DNA of 64,000 nucleotides from Burkholderia ambifaria AMMD (GTDB lineage: Bacteria; Pseudomonadota; Gammaproteobacteria; Burkholderiales; Burkholderiaceae), in the NCBI RefSeq assembly GCF_000203915.1, contig NC_008392.1, forward strand, positions 62,001-126,000, read 5' to 3'. The number at the start of each line of letters is the position of its first letter. Position 1 is the stretch's first letter. The position numbers were made by a program, and so were the translations under genes. This document shows positions 46,429-56,234 of the stretch, piece by piece. The notes under the pieces were generated by a model. That model ran no database searches. It was not told where the DNA came from and saw only the letters and a program-made list of their open reading frames with translations.

Positions 46429-48708
46429 ATGACAAATCGACGCGAAGTGCCAGGCATCAGGAAGTACGATGGGCCCGCCGGCGGTTGGGGCGCGCTTCGC
46501 GCGACAGCCGATGCCGTGCGCACGCAGATGGAAACCATCGAGGCGCCGATCGTGCTGATGCGGACCAACCAGCCCGACGGTTTCGACTGTCCCGGCTGCG
46601 CGTGGCCCGACAAGGAACACAAGTCGACGTTCCAGTTCTGCGAGAACGGCGCGAAGGCCGTCACGTGGGAAGCGACCACCAAGCGCGTGACGCCCGAGTT
46701 CTTCGCGGCGAACCCCGTATCGTCGCTGCTGCGGATGTCCGACTACGAGCTGGAGAACATGGGCCGGCTCACGCATCCGCTCGTCTACGATCGTGCGACC
46801 GACACGTTCCGCGCGGTCGAATGGGACGATGCGTTCGCGCGCATCGGCGAGGTGCTGCGCGCGCTGCCGCCCGAGCAGGTCGAGTTCTACACGTCGGGCC
46901 GCGCGTCGAACGAAGCCGCCTACCTGTATCAACTGTTCGCGCGCGAGCTCGGCACCAACAACTTCCCCGACTGCTCGAACATGTGCCACGAGCCGACCAG
47001 CGTCGGCCTGCCGCAGTCGATCGGGATCGGCAAAGGCACGGTGTCGCTCGAGGATTTCGACCACTGCGAGCTGATCATCTCGATCGGCCACAACCCCGGC
47101 ACCAACCACCCGCGGATGATGGGCACGCTGCACGAGTGCGCGCGCCGCAACGTGCCGATCATCGTGTTCAATCCGCTGCGCGAGCGCGCGCTCGAACGCT
47201 TCGCGGATCCGCAGGACATGATCGAGATGGCGTCGTTCGGCTCGACGCGCATCGCGTCGACGTACTACCAGGTCGACGCGGGCGGCGACGCGGCCGCGCT
47301 GAAGGGCATCATGAAGGCGCTGCTGCAGCTCGAGGCCGAGCGCGGCGACGTGCTCGACAAGGATTTCATCGCGCAGCACACGAGCGGCTTCGACGCGTTC
47401 AGTGCCGACCTGGAGGCCACGTCGTGGGACGACATCGAGCGCGCGAGCGGCTTGAGCCAGGCGCAGCTCGAACAGGTCGCGCTCGCGTATGCGAAGTCGA
47501 ACGCGACGATCGTCACGTACGGGATGGGCGTCACGCAGCACAACAAGGGCACCGCCACCGTGCGCCTGATCGCCGACCTGCTGCTGATGCGCGGCAACAT
47601 CGGTAAGCCCGGCGCGGGCGTGTGCCCGCTGCGCGGCCACTCGAACGTGCAAGGTAACCGCACGGTCGGCATCACCGAGAAGCCGTCGGCCGAGTTCCTG
47701 CAGAAGATCGAGGACGTGTGCGGCTTCAAGCCGCCCGCGCAGCACGGACACGATGCCGTGCAGGCGATGCAGGCGATGATCGACGGCCAGGCCAAGGCGC
47801 TGCTGTGCTTGGGCGGCAACTTCGCGGTCGCGCTGCCCGATCCCGAGCAGTCGTTCCCCGCGATGGCGAAGCTCGATCTCAGCGTGCATCTCGGCACGAA
47901 GCTGAACCGCTCGCACCTGCTCGTCGCGAAGGAGACCTACATCCTGCCCGTGCTCGGCCGCACCGAGCTCGACATGCAGGCGAGCGGCCGGCAGTCGATC
48001 ACCGTCGAGGATTCGATGTCGATGGTCCACGCGTCGGCCGGCAAGCTGAAGCCGGCGTCGGACCAACTGCGCTCCGAGCCCGCGATCGTCGCCGGAATCG
48101 CCCACGCGACGCTGCCGGCCAGCAAGGTCGCGTGGCTCGACCTGATCGCCGACTACGACCGCATCCGCGACCTGATCGACCGCACGGTGGCCGGCTTCGA
48201 GGCGTTCAACGAGCGCATCCGCACGCCGGGCGGCTTCCGCCTGCCGCTGCCGCCGACCGAGCGCGTATGGCCCACGGCCACCGGCAAGGCGATGTTCTCG
48301 ATCTACAAGGGCGTGAAGGAAGACGCGGACGTGCTCGGCGCCGAGCAGGTGCTGCGGCTGATCACGCTGCGCAGCCACGATCAGTACAACACGACGATCT
48401 ATGGGCTCGACGACCGCTATCGCGGCGTGTTCGGCCGACGCGACGTGCTGTTCATGAACGCGGCGGACCTCGCGAAGTACGGGCTCGAACACGGCGACCT
48501 CGTCGACATCGAGACGGCCACCGCGTCGGGCCGCACGCTGCGCCTCGAGAAGATCACCGCGATCGAGTACGACATCGCGCCGGGATCGGTCGGCGCGTAT
48601 TACCCGGAAGCGAACGTGCTCGTGCCGCTCGACTACATCGACAAGGAAAGCGGCACGCCGTCGTACAAGTCGGTGCCGGTGCGCGTCGCACGCTCGGCGG
48701 TCGTCTGA
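46429..48708 (+). CDS. YdeP-type FdhF family molybdopterin oxidoreductase
   Basis: A 759-residue protein of the formate dehydrogenase-alpha superfamily. FDCPGCAWPD near residue 40 is a Cys pair as in YdeP; the four-Cys [4Fe-4S] site is not complete. FYTSGRASNEAAYLYQ, SNMCHEPTSVGLPQSIG, GHNPGTNHPRMMG and RGHSNVQGNRTVG are cofactor-binding motifs. The C-terminal molybdopterin-dinucleotide domain begins about residue 640 (LITLRSHDQYNTTIYG). E. coli YdeP supports acid resistance; the electron donor is unknown. The ATG at 46429 has TGGAGA upstream; 46417 is an alternative. The gene follows the disaggregase by 97 bases. Confidence 0.9.
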   Translation: MTNRREVPGIRKYDGPAGGWGALRATADAVRTQMETIEAPIVLMRTNQPDGFDCPGCAWPDKEHKSTFQFCENGAKAVTWEATTKRVTPEFFAANPVSSLLRMSDYELENMGRLTHPLVYDRATDTFRAVEWDDAFARIGEVLRALPPEQVEFYTSGRASNEAAYLYQLFARELGTNNFPDCSNMCHEPTSVGLPQSIGIGKGTVSLEDFDHCELIISIGHNPGTNHPRMMGTLHECARRNVPIIVFNPLRERALERFADPQDMIEMASFGSTRIASTYYQVDAGGDAAALKGIMKALLQLEAERGDVLDKDFIAQHTSGFDAFSADLEATSWDDIERASGLSQAQLEQVALAYAKSNATIVTYGMGVTQHNKGTATVRLIADLLLMRGNIGKPGAGVCPLRGHSNVQGNRTVGITEKPSAEFLQKIEDVCGFKPPAQHGHDAVQAMQAMIDGQAKALLCLGGNFAVALPDPEQSFPAMAKLDLSVHLGTKLNRSHLLVAKETYILPVLGRTELDMQASGRQSITVEDSMSMVHASAGKLKPASDQLRSEPAIVAGIAHATLPASKVAWLDLIADYDRIRDLIDRTVAGFEAFNERIRTPGGFRLPLPPTERVWPTATGKAMFSIYKGVKEDADVLGAEQVLRLITLRSHDQYNTTIYGLDDRYRGVFGRRDVLFMNAADLAKYGLEHGDLVDIETATASGRTLRLEKITAIEYDIAPGSVGAYYPEANVLVPLDYIDKESGTPSYKSVPVRVARSAVV

Positions 48709-48781
48709 CCCGCGGGTAAGCAGGCTGGCGACGCACGGCTCGATAGGACACGCCCGCGCATCGCCCCACCCTCTCCTCTCG

Positions 48782-48817
48782 CGGCCGCCGCATCGCTATC
48801 GATGCGGCGGCCGTTTT
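48782..48817 (+). terminator. Strong terminator of the YdeP-like gene
   Basis: A perfect 14-bp stem (48782-48795 with 48800-48813), tetraloop CTAT, then TTTT. It separates this gene from the convergent NCS1 permease. Confidence 0.88.
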
Positions 48818-48844
48818 CGTTGATCGCGTCGCACGACGATCCGC

Positions 48845-50266
48845 TTACCGCGCCGCCGACGACGGCAGCTGCGCGCCCGTCTGCCGGCGCCGGTACGCGC
48901 TGTCGCGCGTCGCGAGCCAGTAGTACAGCGGCGACGTCAGCACCAGCCCGACGAGCCAAGACAGGTCGGCGCCGCCGAGATGCGCGGGAATCGGCCCCGC
49001 ATACATCGGCGTGTTCATGAACGGAATCTGCACGGCGATCCCGATCGCATACGCGAGCAGCGCCTGCGGATTGAAGCGGCCGTACACGCCGCCGTCCGCC
49101 ATGAAGATCGACTGGATGTCGTACTTGCCCTTGTGGATCACGTAGAAGTCGATCAGGTTGATCGCCGTCCACGGCACCAGCACGACGAGCAGCGCGAGCA
49201 CGAGATCGACGAGATTGCCGACGAAGTTGGTCGACGCGCCGATCGCCGCATAGCAGCACGCGACGAAGATCACCACCGACACCACCGCGCGCGTCTTCGC
49301 GGTCGGAATCCATCGGTATGCGAAGGTCTGCACCGACGTGATGACCGCGAGCACCGCGCCGTACAGGTTCAGCGCGTTGTGGCTGATCACGCTCAGCAGG
49401 AACAGCAGCAGCATCAGCGGGCCGAGCGGGCCCGTCGCCTGCTTGACCGCGTCCATCGTGTCCGGGCCGGCCGGCACCGCGAGCACCGCGACCGCCCCGA
49501 AGATGAACGCGAGCGTCGAGCCGATCGTGCAGCCGAGATAGGTCGCCCAGAACGTCGACGCGACGCCGACGTCTTCCGGCAAGTAGCGCGAATAGTCCGA
49601 CACGTACGGCGCGAACGCGATCTGCCACAGCGCGGACAGCGACACCGTGGCGAGCCACCCGGCGAAGTCGAAGCCGCCGCGCGTGAGGAAATCGGTAGTG
49701 TTTACGTTCGACAGGATCATCCAGAAGCCGACGAGAATGCCGATGCCGAGCACCCACGTGCCGATCCGGTTCAGGATGTGGATGAACCGGTAGCCGACGA
49801 TCCCGATCAGCCCCGAGCCCACTGCGCCGATCACGATGCCCACGGGCACCGGCACCGACGACGCGATGCCGTGCACCGACTTGCCGGCCAGCACGATGTT
49901 CGATGCGAAGAAGCCGACGTACATCACCGCCGCGATCACCGTGACGAGCAGCGCGCCCCACGAGCCGAACTGCGCGCGGCTCTGGATCATCTGCGGAATG
50001 CCCATCTGCGGCCCCTGCGCCGAATGCAGCGCCATCAGCACGCCGCCGACCGCCTGGCCGACGACGATCGCGACGATCCCCCACATCAGGTTCAGGTGAA
50101 AGATCTGCACGCCGAGCGCGCCGGTCACGATCGGCAGCGGCGCGATGTTGCCGCCGAACCAGAGCGTGAACAGGTCGCGCACCTTGCCGTGGCGGTCTGC
50201 GGGCGGCACGTAGCCGATCGTGTGTTTCTCTATCATGGGGGACGCGTTGCGATCCGCGGTCGTCAT
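48845..50266 (-). CDS. NCS1 family nucleobase/allantoin-type permease
   Basis: A 473-residue transporter with about 12 helices. TLWFGGNIAPLPIVTGALG is the helix 1 NCS1 motif. RAQFGSWGA and AFAPYVSDYSRYLP (helix 5-6 region) and PWTAINLIDFYVI are also characteristic. NCS1 carriers take up cytosine, purines, hydantoins, allantoin or thiamine with Na+ or H+. The neighbouring amidohydrolase-type genes suggest a nitrogen-rich substrate broken down in the cytoplasm. The ATG at 50266 has CAGGAGAC upstream. It is divergent from a LysR regulator. Confidence 0.88.
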   Translation of the reverse strand: MTTADRNASPMIEKHTIGYVPPADRHGKVRDLFTLWFGGNIAPLPIVTGALGVQIFHLNLMWGIVAIVVGQAVGGVLMALHSAQGPQMGIPQMIQSRAQFGSWGALLVTVIAAVMYVGFFASNIVLAGKSVHGIASSVPVPVGIVIGAVGSGLIGIVGYRFIHILNRIGTWVLGIGILVGFWMILSNVNTTDFLTRGGFDFAGWLATVSLSALWQIAFAPYVSDYSRYLPEDVGVASTFWATYLGCTIGSTLAFIFGAVAVLAVPAGPDTMDAVKQATGPLGPLMLLLFLLSVISHNALNLYGAVLAVITSVQTFAYRWIPTAKTRAVVSVVIFVACCYAAIGASTNFVGNLVDLVLALLVVLVPWTAINLIDFYVIHKGKYDIQSIFMADGGVYGRFNPQALLAYAIGIAVQIPFMNTPMYAGPIPAHLGGADLSWLVGLVLTSPLYYWLATRDSAYRRRQTGAQLPSSAAR

Positions 50267-50619
50267 GGCTAAGTCTCCTGTCCTGCGCGGCGAGGCGCGC
50301 GTGCCGTTTCCGCCGGCGCGCGACGATGCGCGCGCCTGCAATCGGGTCCGGATACGCGGGCAACGGTGTGCCGCATGCGGGCGGAGGCGGATGACCTGCC
50401 CCGCCGGCGCATGCGCGCTTTTGTCGCGATCCGGATTGCAGACGATGGTGCGCCACGCATGCGGCGACCGGAAAATACTAAAAATATTTTCGGGACATAC
50501 GAAAAAGCTCTGCAGCGGAAATTCCGGCGCCGGGCGTCTTCGGGTAAGGTGCTACGCAAAACAGCGGACAGAACACGCCCCGCGGCGGCACGCGCGCGGG
50601 GCAGGCATCAGAGGTGCTC

Positions 50620-51543
50620 GTGGCTCACTACACTTTGCGGCAACTGAAATATTTCGTGACGACGGTGGAATCCGGCAGCGTCGCCGAGGCGTCGCGCCAG
50701 CTCTTCATCGCGCAGCCGTCGATCTCCAGCGCGATCAAGGGGCTCGAGGAAAGCTTCGGCGTGAAGCTGTTCATCCGCCACCACGCGCAGGGCGTGTCGC
50801 TCACGCCGAGCGGCACGCGTTTCTACCGGAAGGCGCAGGAGCTGCTGCGCATCGCGCACGAGTTCGAGCAGAACGCGCTCGCCGACAACGACGTGATCAG
50901 CGGGCAGATCGATATCGGCTGCTTCGAGACCGTCGCGCCGCTCTACCTGCCGCAGTTGATCGCGGGCTTTCGCGAACGCTATCCGGGCGTCAACATCAGG
51001 CTGCGCGACGGCGACCAGCAAGAACTCGTGCAGGGCCTGACGGCCGGCACCTTCGATCTCGCGTTCCTCTACGACCACGACCTCGACGGCACGATCGAGA
51101 CCGAGCCGCTGATGCCAGCGCAGCAGCCGTACGTGCTGCTGCCGGAGAACCACCGGTTCGCGGGCCAGTCGCACGTATCGCTGCACGAGCTCAGCGTCGA
51201 GCCGATGATCCTGCTCGACGTGCTGCCGAGCCGCACGTATTTCGTCAGCCTGTTTCACGCGCTCGGGCTCACGCCGAACATCGTGTTCGCTTCGCCCTCG
51301 ATCGAGATGGTGCGCGGGATGGTCGGCCAGGGGTTCGGCTTCTCGCTGCTCGTCACGCGCCCGCATTCCGAATACACGTACGACGGCCGGCGCGTCGTGA
51401 CGATCGGCCTGAGCGAAACGGTGAGTCCGTCGGGGCTCGTGAGTGCGCGGCTGAAGCGCGGGCAGCTCACGAAGCAGGCGCAGTCGTTCGTCGAGTTCTG
51501 CCGCGAGCGGCTTGCGCAGATCGTCGCGGAATCGGCGCGATAG
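50620..51543 (+). CDS. LysR-type regulator of the catabolic cluster
   Basis: A 307-residue LysR protein. The winged helix-turn-helix is TLRQLKYFVTTVESGSVAEASRQL with a recognition helix in QPSISSAIKGLEE. The effector domain begins about residue 90 (ISGQIDIGCFETVAPLYLP). GTG at 50620 follows AGAGG with correct spacing; a GTG six bases earlier is possible. It is divergent from the permease and probably controls it. Effector unknown. Confidence 0.87.
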   Translation: MAHYTLRQLKYFVTTVESGSVAEASRQLFIAQPSISSAIKGLEESFGVKLFIRHHAQGVSLTPSGTRFYRKAQELLRIAHEFEQNALADNDVISGQIDIGCFETVAPLYLPQLIAGFRERYPGVNIRLRDGDQQELVQGLTAGTFDLAFLYDHDLDGTIETEPLMPAQQPYVLLPENHRFAGQSHVSLHELSVEPMILLDVLPSRTYFVSLFHALGLTPNIVFASPSIEMVRGMVGQGFGFSLLVTRPHSEYTYDGRRVVTIGLSETVSPSGLVSARLKRGQLTKQAQSFVEFCRERLAQIVAESAR

Positions 51544-51601
51544 CAACGAAGGAACCGCACGCGCCGCCGAACGGCCGCGTGCGGCATGCTGGACCGCCCA
51601 A

Positions 51602-52765
51602 TCAACTGGCCGAAGCGAGATACGTCGCGAGACGGCCGAGCATCGCGTCGCATCCGTGCAGTTGTTCGAGCGTGACGAACTCGTCGGGCTTGTGCCCCTG
51701 GTCCATGCTGCCCGGCCCGCACACCACCGTCGGAATGCCGGCCTGCCCGAACAGCCCGGCCTCGGTGCCGAATGCGACGGTGCCGAACGCGTCGGAACCG
51801 CTCAGCATCGCGAGCAGCCGCGCGGCTTCGCTGTCCGGCGAAGTGGCGAGCCCCGGATACGCGCCGAGCGGCTGCAGACGGATGTCGGTATCGGGCTGCA
51901 CCGCGCGCATCGTCGGCAACAGTTCGGATTCCGCATAATCCTGCAGCTTCCTCGGCACGTCGTGCGCATCGAACGCGGGCAGCGCCCGCACCTCGAAATC
52001 GAACTCGCATTCGGCCGGCACGATATTCAGCGCGCGGCCGCCCTTGATCAATCCGGTCTGCACGGTCGAGAACGGCGGATCGAAGCGGCTGTCGTGATGC
52101 TCCGGCCGCGCGAGCGACGCGCCGATCTCGCCGAGCCGGCCGATCAGCTTCGCCGCGTAGTCGATCGCGTTGACGCCGAGCGGCGCGTACGCCGAGTGGC
52201 ACGCGGCGCCCTTCACGTGGCAGCGCATCGCGAGCTTGCCCTTGTGACCGAGCACCGGTTTCAGTTCGGTCGGCTCGCCGATCAGGCACAGGCGCGGCCG
52301 GTGCTCGCGCGTCGCCAGTGCGTCGAGCATCGGCCGCACGCCCAGACAACCGACTTCCTCGTCGTACGAGAACGCGAGGTGCACGGGCAGGTTCAACGGC
52401 CGTGACACGAATGCCGGCACGGCCGCGAGCACCGACGCGATGAAGCCTTTCATGTCGGCCGTGCCGCGCCCGTACAGCCGGCCGTCGCGCTCGGTCAGCC
52501 GGAATGGCTCGACCGTCCACGCCTGTCCGTCGACCGGCACCACGTCGGTATGGCCCGACAGCGCGATGCCGCCGCGATCGCGCGGCCCGATCGTCGCGTA
52601 CAGGCTCGCCTTCGTGCGCTCCGCGTTGTAGAACAGCTCGCTCGAAACACCGAAGCCGTCGAGGTAGTCGCGGATGAAATCGATCATCGCGAGGTTCGAA
52701 TCGCGGCTGACCGTCGCGAAGCCGATCAGCCGCGCGAGCAATGCGCGGCTCGACGTGTCACTCAT
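51602..52765 (-). CDS. M20 family deacylase (ArgE-like)
   Basis: A 387-residue zinc peptidase/deacylase. ALSGHTDVVPVDG holds the first metal His and Asp, GRGTADMKG the bridging Asp, SYDEEVGCLG the catalytic Glu pair, GEPTEL the next ligand region, and CGPGSMDQGHKPDEF the final His. The layout and length match N-acetylornithine deacetylase, but the location outside an arginine locus and beside DUF1028 and RidA suggests another N-acyl substrate. The start overlaps the DUF1028 stop by eight bases. Confidence 0.87.
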   Translation of the reverse strand: MSDTSSRALLARLIGFATVSRDSNLAMIDFIRDYLDGFGVSSELFYNAERTKASLYATIGPRDRGGIALSGHTDVVPVDGQAWTVEPFRLTERDGRLYGRGTADMKGFIASVLAAVPAFVSRPLNLPVHLAFSYDEEVGCLGVRPMLDALATREHRPRLCLIGEPTELKPVLGHKGKLAMRCHVKGAACHSAYAPLGVNAIDYAAKLIGRLGEIGASLARPEHHDSRFDPPFSTVQTGLIKGGRALNIVPAECEFDFEVRALPAFDAHDVPRKLQDYAESELLPTMRAVQPDTDIRLQPLGAYPGLATSPDSEAARLLAMLSGSDAFGTVAFGTEAGLFGQAGIPTVVCGPGSMDQGHKPDEFVTLEQLHGCDAMLGRLATYLASAS

Positions 52766-53435
52766 CGCCGGGCACTCCGTAGCTCGGCGCGGCGGTCGGG
52801 TTCAGCGCGCGCGTCTGGTAATCCTGCATCTGCGGGCGATAGGCCTGCCACAGTGTGTCCAGCTGCCCGATCGGATCGGCGTCGGCCCAGTCGACGCGCA
52901 GGTCGACGATCGGCCAGGTCACGTCGCCGGCCACCTTCAGCGCGGCCGAATGCACCGGCCCCGCCTCGCCGCCCGCCGCCATCGCCGCGTGCATCGCGGC
53001 CAGCAGGCGATCGGCCAGCAGCCCGGGCGCCTGCTCGAACGCGCGCGCCATCGCCTCGATCACGGCCGGCGCGGACAGCAGATTGCCGGCTGCCACGCAT
53101 TGCTCGCCCCGCACCGCATGGTGCGTGCCGAGCGCCTCCTTTCCGGTGAAGCACGCCGTCTGCCCTTGCCCGTCGATCACCGTGACCTGCCGGTACTGGC
53201 TCCAGCCGTTCGCGCTGAGCGCGCGGTCGAGCGCGGCGGCGGGCGCGAGCTGCTGGTGCTCGATCAGGTCGAGAATCTGCGGGCCGAGCGCCGGCAGCGT
53301 GATGTTCTGCGTCGCGACCGCGCCGACGCCCGCCCGCACCCACGGGCAGCGCGCCCCCACCGCGATGCTCGACGAGCTGATCGCGATTCCGAGCTGGCCC
53401 GTTTCCGGGCAGCGCCCGACGATGGAGAAAGTCAT
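52758..53435 (-). CDS. DUF1028 Ntn-hydrolase-like protein
   Basis: A 225-residue member of DUF1028. MTFSIVGRCPETGQLGIAISSSSIAVGARCPWVRAG begins the family's conserved N-terminus (MTFSIVGRCPETG, then GIAISSSSIAVG). VATQNITLPALGPQ and WSQYRQVTVIDGQG follow. The fold is related to Ntn hydrolases; no reaction is proven. AGGAGG precedes ATG 53435. It is nine bases from RidA, within a tight minus-strand run. Confidence 0.87.
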   Translation of the reverse strand: MTFSIVGRCPETGQLGIAISSSSIAVGARCPWVRAGVGAVATQNITLPALGPQILDLIEHQQLAPAAALDRALSANGWSQYRQVTVIDGQGQTACFTGKEALGTHHAVRGEQCVAAGNLLSAPAVIEAMARAFEQAPGLLADRLLAAMHAAMAAGGEAGPVHSAALKVAGDVTWPIVDLRVDWADADPIGQLDTLWQAYRPQMQDYQTRALNPTAAPSYGVPGDE

Positions 53436-53443
53436 GTCGCCTC

Positions 53444-53881
53444 CTATGCGCGGTTCGGCTGCCAGTTGTCCGGGATCACCGCGATCACGTCGATCTCCAT
53501 CAGCCACTGCGGCTGGCCGAGCGCCGAGACGACGAGCCCCGTCGAGATCGGATAGACGCCCTTCAGCCACTTACCGACTTCCTGGTACACCGGCTCGCGA
53601 TAGCGCGGGTCGATCAGGTAGGTCGTCGTCTTCACGATATGCGTGATGTCGCTGCCGGCTTCCTCGAGCAGTTGCTTCACGTTCTTCATCGCCTGCTCGG
53701 CCTGGGCGCGCGGATCGCCGAGGCCGACCAGGTTGCCGTCAAAATCGGTGCCGACCTGGCCGCGCACGTAGACGGTGTTGCCGGCGCGCACAGCCTGGCA
53801 CAGGTCGTTGTCGAGCGTCTGATTCGGGTAGGTATCCTTCGTATTGAACATGCGGATACGGGTATGGGTAGGCTGGCTCAT
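53444..53881 (-). CDS. RidA-family protein
   Basis: A 145-residue YjgF/YER057c/UK114 protein. VRGQVGTDFDGNLVGLGD, QAEQAMKNVKQLLEEAGSD and TTTYLIDPRYREPVYQEVGK cover the trimer fold. RidA proteins hydrolyse reactive enamine/imine intermediates; this one is of a catabolic subgroup, as it is placed with a deacylase and a monooxygenase. AAGGACC lies before ATG 53881. Confidence 0.9.
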   Translation of the reverse strand: MSQPTHTRIRMFNTKDTYPNQTLDNDLCQAVRAGNTVYVRGQVGTDFDGNLVGLGDPRAQAEQAMKNVKQLLEEAGSDITHIVKTTTYLIDPRYREPVYQEVGKWLKGVYPISTGLVVSALGQPQWLMEIDVIAVIPDNWQPNRA

Positions 53882-54000
53882 CGAGGTCCTTCGAAGGTCG
53901 GTGTGTGCACCCGTCGCGCGGGAAACGGTCACGATCGCGGTGCGGCGGGTGCTGATGGGTGTTCGTGGGTGCGGGTCGCAGCGAGGATGCCGAATCCGTA

Positions 54001-55347
54001 TCAGCCGATCGCGTCGACCAGCGGGCGGGCATCGGCCTGCGCGGTGCGTGCCGTGTCGCCGTGCCCGGTGCGCGTTTGCGCGCGGCGTTGCGACGCGTCG
54101 TGATAGTCGAGGTACTTGCGCTGCGTGACGATGTGGTCGGCGATGTGTTTCGCGTCGTGCCACACGCCCCAGATGAAGCTGGAGCCGCGTCGCGACAGCC
54201 ACGGCAGGCCGAGGAAATAGATGCCCGGCTCCTTCGACACGCCGCGCTGGTGCTGCGGCTTGCCGTTCGCGGCGAACGCGTCGACGTTCAGCCAGCTGTA
54301 GTCGAGCGCGTAGCCCGTCGCCCAGACGATCGACGTGACGCCTGCGGCGGCCAGGTCGAGTGCGAGGATCGGCTGCGTGACGCAGTCCGGATTCGGCAGG
54401 ATGCGGCGTGCTTCCGGTTCCTCGGGCAGGTCGAGGCCGTTGCGCGCCGCATAGGCGTCGGCCGCGTCGAGCAGCGACAGGTAGTTCTCGTCACCGCGAG
54501 CGAGATTGCTCGCGAGATCGCTTTCGAACGTCGCGACGCCGCCGTCGAATGCCTTCGTCAGCCCCACGAGCGTCACGCCCTGGTGCGCGAGGGCGCGGAA
54601 ATCGACCGTGTGGCCGCCGCGCGCGCCGCTCACCGCGATCGTCACGTGTTCGCGGCCGGGCGTCGCGACTTCCTTGTCCCATTCGCCGAGCACGCCGAGC
54701 CACCAGCAGAAGTCGCGGCCGCGATAGGCGCGCGGCGGACGATCGTGCGGGCCGACCGACAGGTAGACCTGCCGGCCCGCGCGCTGCAGTTCGTCGGCGA
54801 TCTGCACGCCCGACGAACCCGCGCCGACCACCAGCACCGCGCCGTCCGGCAATTGCGCCGGGTTGCGATAGTCGGCGGAATGGATCTGCACGAGGCCGGC
54901 ATCGTCCGGCGCGATCGGCGGAATGACAGGACGCTGGAACGGCCCCGTCGCGACGACCACGCGGTTCGCCTCGATCGTGCCGTCCGACGTTTCGACGATG
55001 AAGCCCGGCTTGCCTGTGTTGCGCACGACGTTTTTCACTTCGACGCCGGTGCGGATCGGCGCGCTGAACTTGCGCGCGTAGGCTTCGAAGTAGTCGGCGA
55101 CCTGGTCTTTCGTTGCGAACGCATCGGGATCGAGGCCATCGAATTCGAGCCCCGGAAAGCGGTCGTGCCACGCGGGGCCGTTCGCGACCAGCGAATCCCA
55201 GCGCCCGGTGCGCCAGCGCTCGGCGATGCGGTCGCGCTCCAGCACGAGATGCGGCACGCCGAGCTTGCCCAGGTGCTCGCTCATGGCCACGCCGGCCTGG
55301 CCGGCACCGACGACCAGCGTATCGATTGAGGTTGTTTCCACTGCCAC
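54001..55347 (-). CDS. Flavin-containing monooxygenase
   Basis: A 448-residue class B flavoprotein monooxygenase. TLVVGAGQAGVAM binds FAD, RWRTGRWDSLVANGPAWHDRFPG contains the region before the linker (given in parts: RWDSLVANG), VVVATGPFQRP is the usual ATG motif, and VLVVGAGSSGVQIA binds NADPH. WATGYALDYSWL is the second ATG motif. It likely oxygenates N or S atoms of the cluster's substrate. GTG at 55347 with AAGGAGAC seven bases upstream is preferred to an ATG at 55413. It leads the RidA-DUF1028-deacylase run. Confidence 0.85.
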   Translation of the reverse strand: MAVETTSIDTLVVGAGQAGVAMSEHLGKLGVPHLVLERDRIAERWRTGRWDSLVANGPAWHDRFPGLEFDGLDPDAFATKDQVADYFEAYARKFSAPIRTGVEVKNVVRNTGKPGFIVETSDGTIEANRVVVATGPFQRPVIPPIAPDDAGLVQIHSADYRNPAQLPDGAVLVVGAGSSGVQIADELQRAGRQVYLSVGPHDRPPRAYRGRDFCWWLGVLGEWDKEVATPGREHVTIAVSGARGGHTVDFRALAHQGVTLVGLTKAFDGGVATFESDLASNLARGDENYLSLLDAADAYAARNGLDLPEEPEARRILPNPDCVTQPILALDLAAAGVTSIVWATGYALDYSWLNVDAFAANGKPQHQRGVSKEPGIYFLGLPWLSRRGSSFIWGVWHDAKHIADHIVTQRKYLDYHDASQRRAQTRTGHGDTARTAQADARPLVDAIG

Positions 55348-55575
55348 GGCTGTCTCCTTGAAGTGCGGCTCGCTGCGATGCTCGGGTCGTCGCGCGAGGG
55401 GGAATGGAGACATTCTGCTGACAGGCTGCCTAAGGCGAAACGATCATTTTTGTCGTTGTTGACGAGAAAAAAGCTGGGGGTGGTGAGGCGGGGTTGGAAT
55501 GACGAGCGAACAGCCTCCGGGGGCGCGTGTGTCCGAAGTGGCCTCGCGCCTCTATGATCTTGTGCTTTTGCATGA

Positions 55576-55974
55576 TTACTTGATCAACTGCATCCCTGCG
55601 ACCTTCGACGCTGTCACATCGAAAGTAGCCGTGTACTCGCTGCCGGCTACATGCCCTGAACGCTCGATCAGGCAGTCCGCGAAATCCGCCTTCGCGGATG
55701 CAGCGAAAACGCGAAGTGCCTTTCGCACCGTGTCCGCGCCTTCAACCATCAACTCCTTGGTGCCGATCATCGAGTCGATGATGTCCTTCATCTGCTCTCG
55801 CTCAACGCCGTAGCAGCGCCCGAGCACCCAAACGACCTCGACCAATGCGACCTGCGAAACGTACCCCGGCGATTCGGCCGACAGGGACTCCATCAATGCC
55901 GTCGCCTTCTTCGACTGAACGACGTCGTCCTGGGCAAAGTAGCGGACCAGCACGTTCGTATCCAGTCCGATCAT
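55576..55974 (-). CDS. VapC-like PIN-domain toxin
   Basis: A 132-residue PIN nuclease. MIGLDTNVLVRYF has the first catalytic Asp, VALVEVVWVL the conserved Glu, and KADFADCLIE the further Asp residues; TFDV near the end completes the acidic site. Such toxins cleave tRNA or rRNA when free of antitoxin. The ATG overlaps the antitoxin stop (ATGA). GC is lower than in the flanks, suggesting acquisition. Confidence 0.88.
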   Translation of the reverse strand: MIGLDTNVLVRYFAQDDVVQSKKATALMESLSAESPGYVSQVALVEVVWVLGRCYGVEREQMKDIIDSMIGTKELMVEGADTVRKALRVFAASAKADFADCLIERSGHVAGSEYTATFDVTASKVAGMQLIK

Positions 55975-56216
55975 CGCGCGGATGCTCCCTGCTCGGCGAT
56001 GGCCCGATTCATGTCTTCGATCGACACCGGTTTGGCGGGCTTCTTCACGATGCCCTTGAGCGACGCGAGCGAACGCGTGGCCGGGTAGATCTCATACCGG
56101 CCGGTCGTCTCGTTGAAACTGAATTCAATCCGGTCTCCCGACGCAAGGCCAAGCTGATTGCGGACGTCCACAGGGATCGTGACCTGGCCCTTGGAAGTGA
56201 TAGTTGCTGCTGTCAT
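55971..56216 (-). CDS. AbrB/MazE-type antitoxin
   Basis: An 81-residue protein. ATITSKGQVTIPVDVRNQLGL and GDRIEFSF form the swapped-hairpin AbrB DNA-binding domain; the C-terminal half (KPVSIEDMNRAIAEQGA) should wrap the toxin. The ATG at 56216 has CGGAGGA upstream; the longer frame is not family-like. It overlaps its toxin. An inverted repeat over its predicted promoter suggests self-repression. Confidence 0.87.
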   Translation of the reverse strand: MTAATITSKGQVTIPVDVRNQLGLASGDRIEFSFNETTGRYEIYPATRSLASLKGIVKKPAKPVSIEDMNRAIAEQGASAR

Positions 56217-56234
56217 GGTGATTCCTCCGATATT

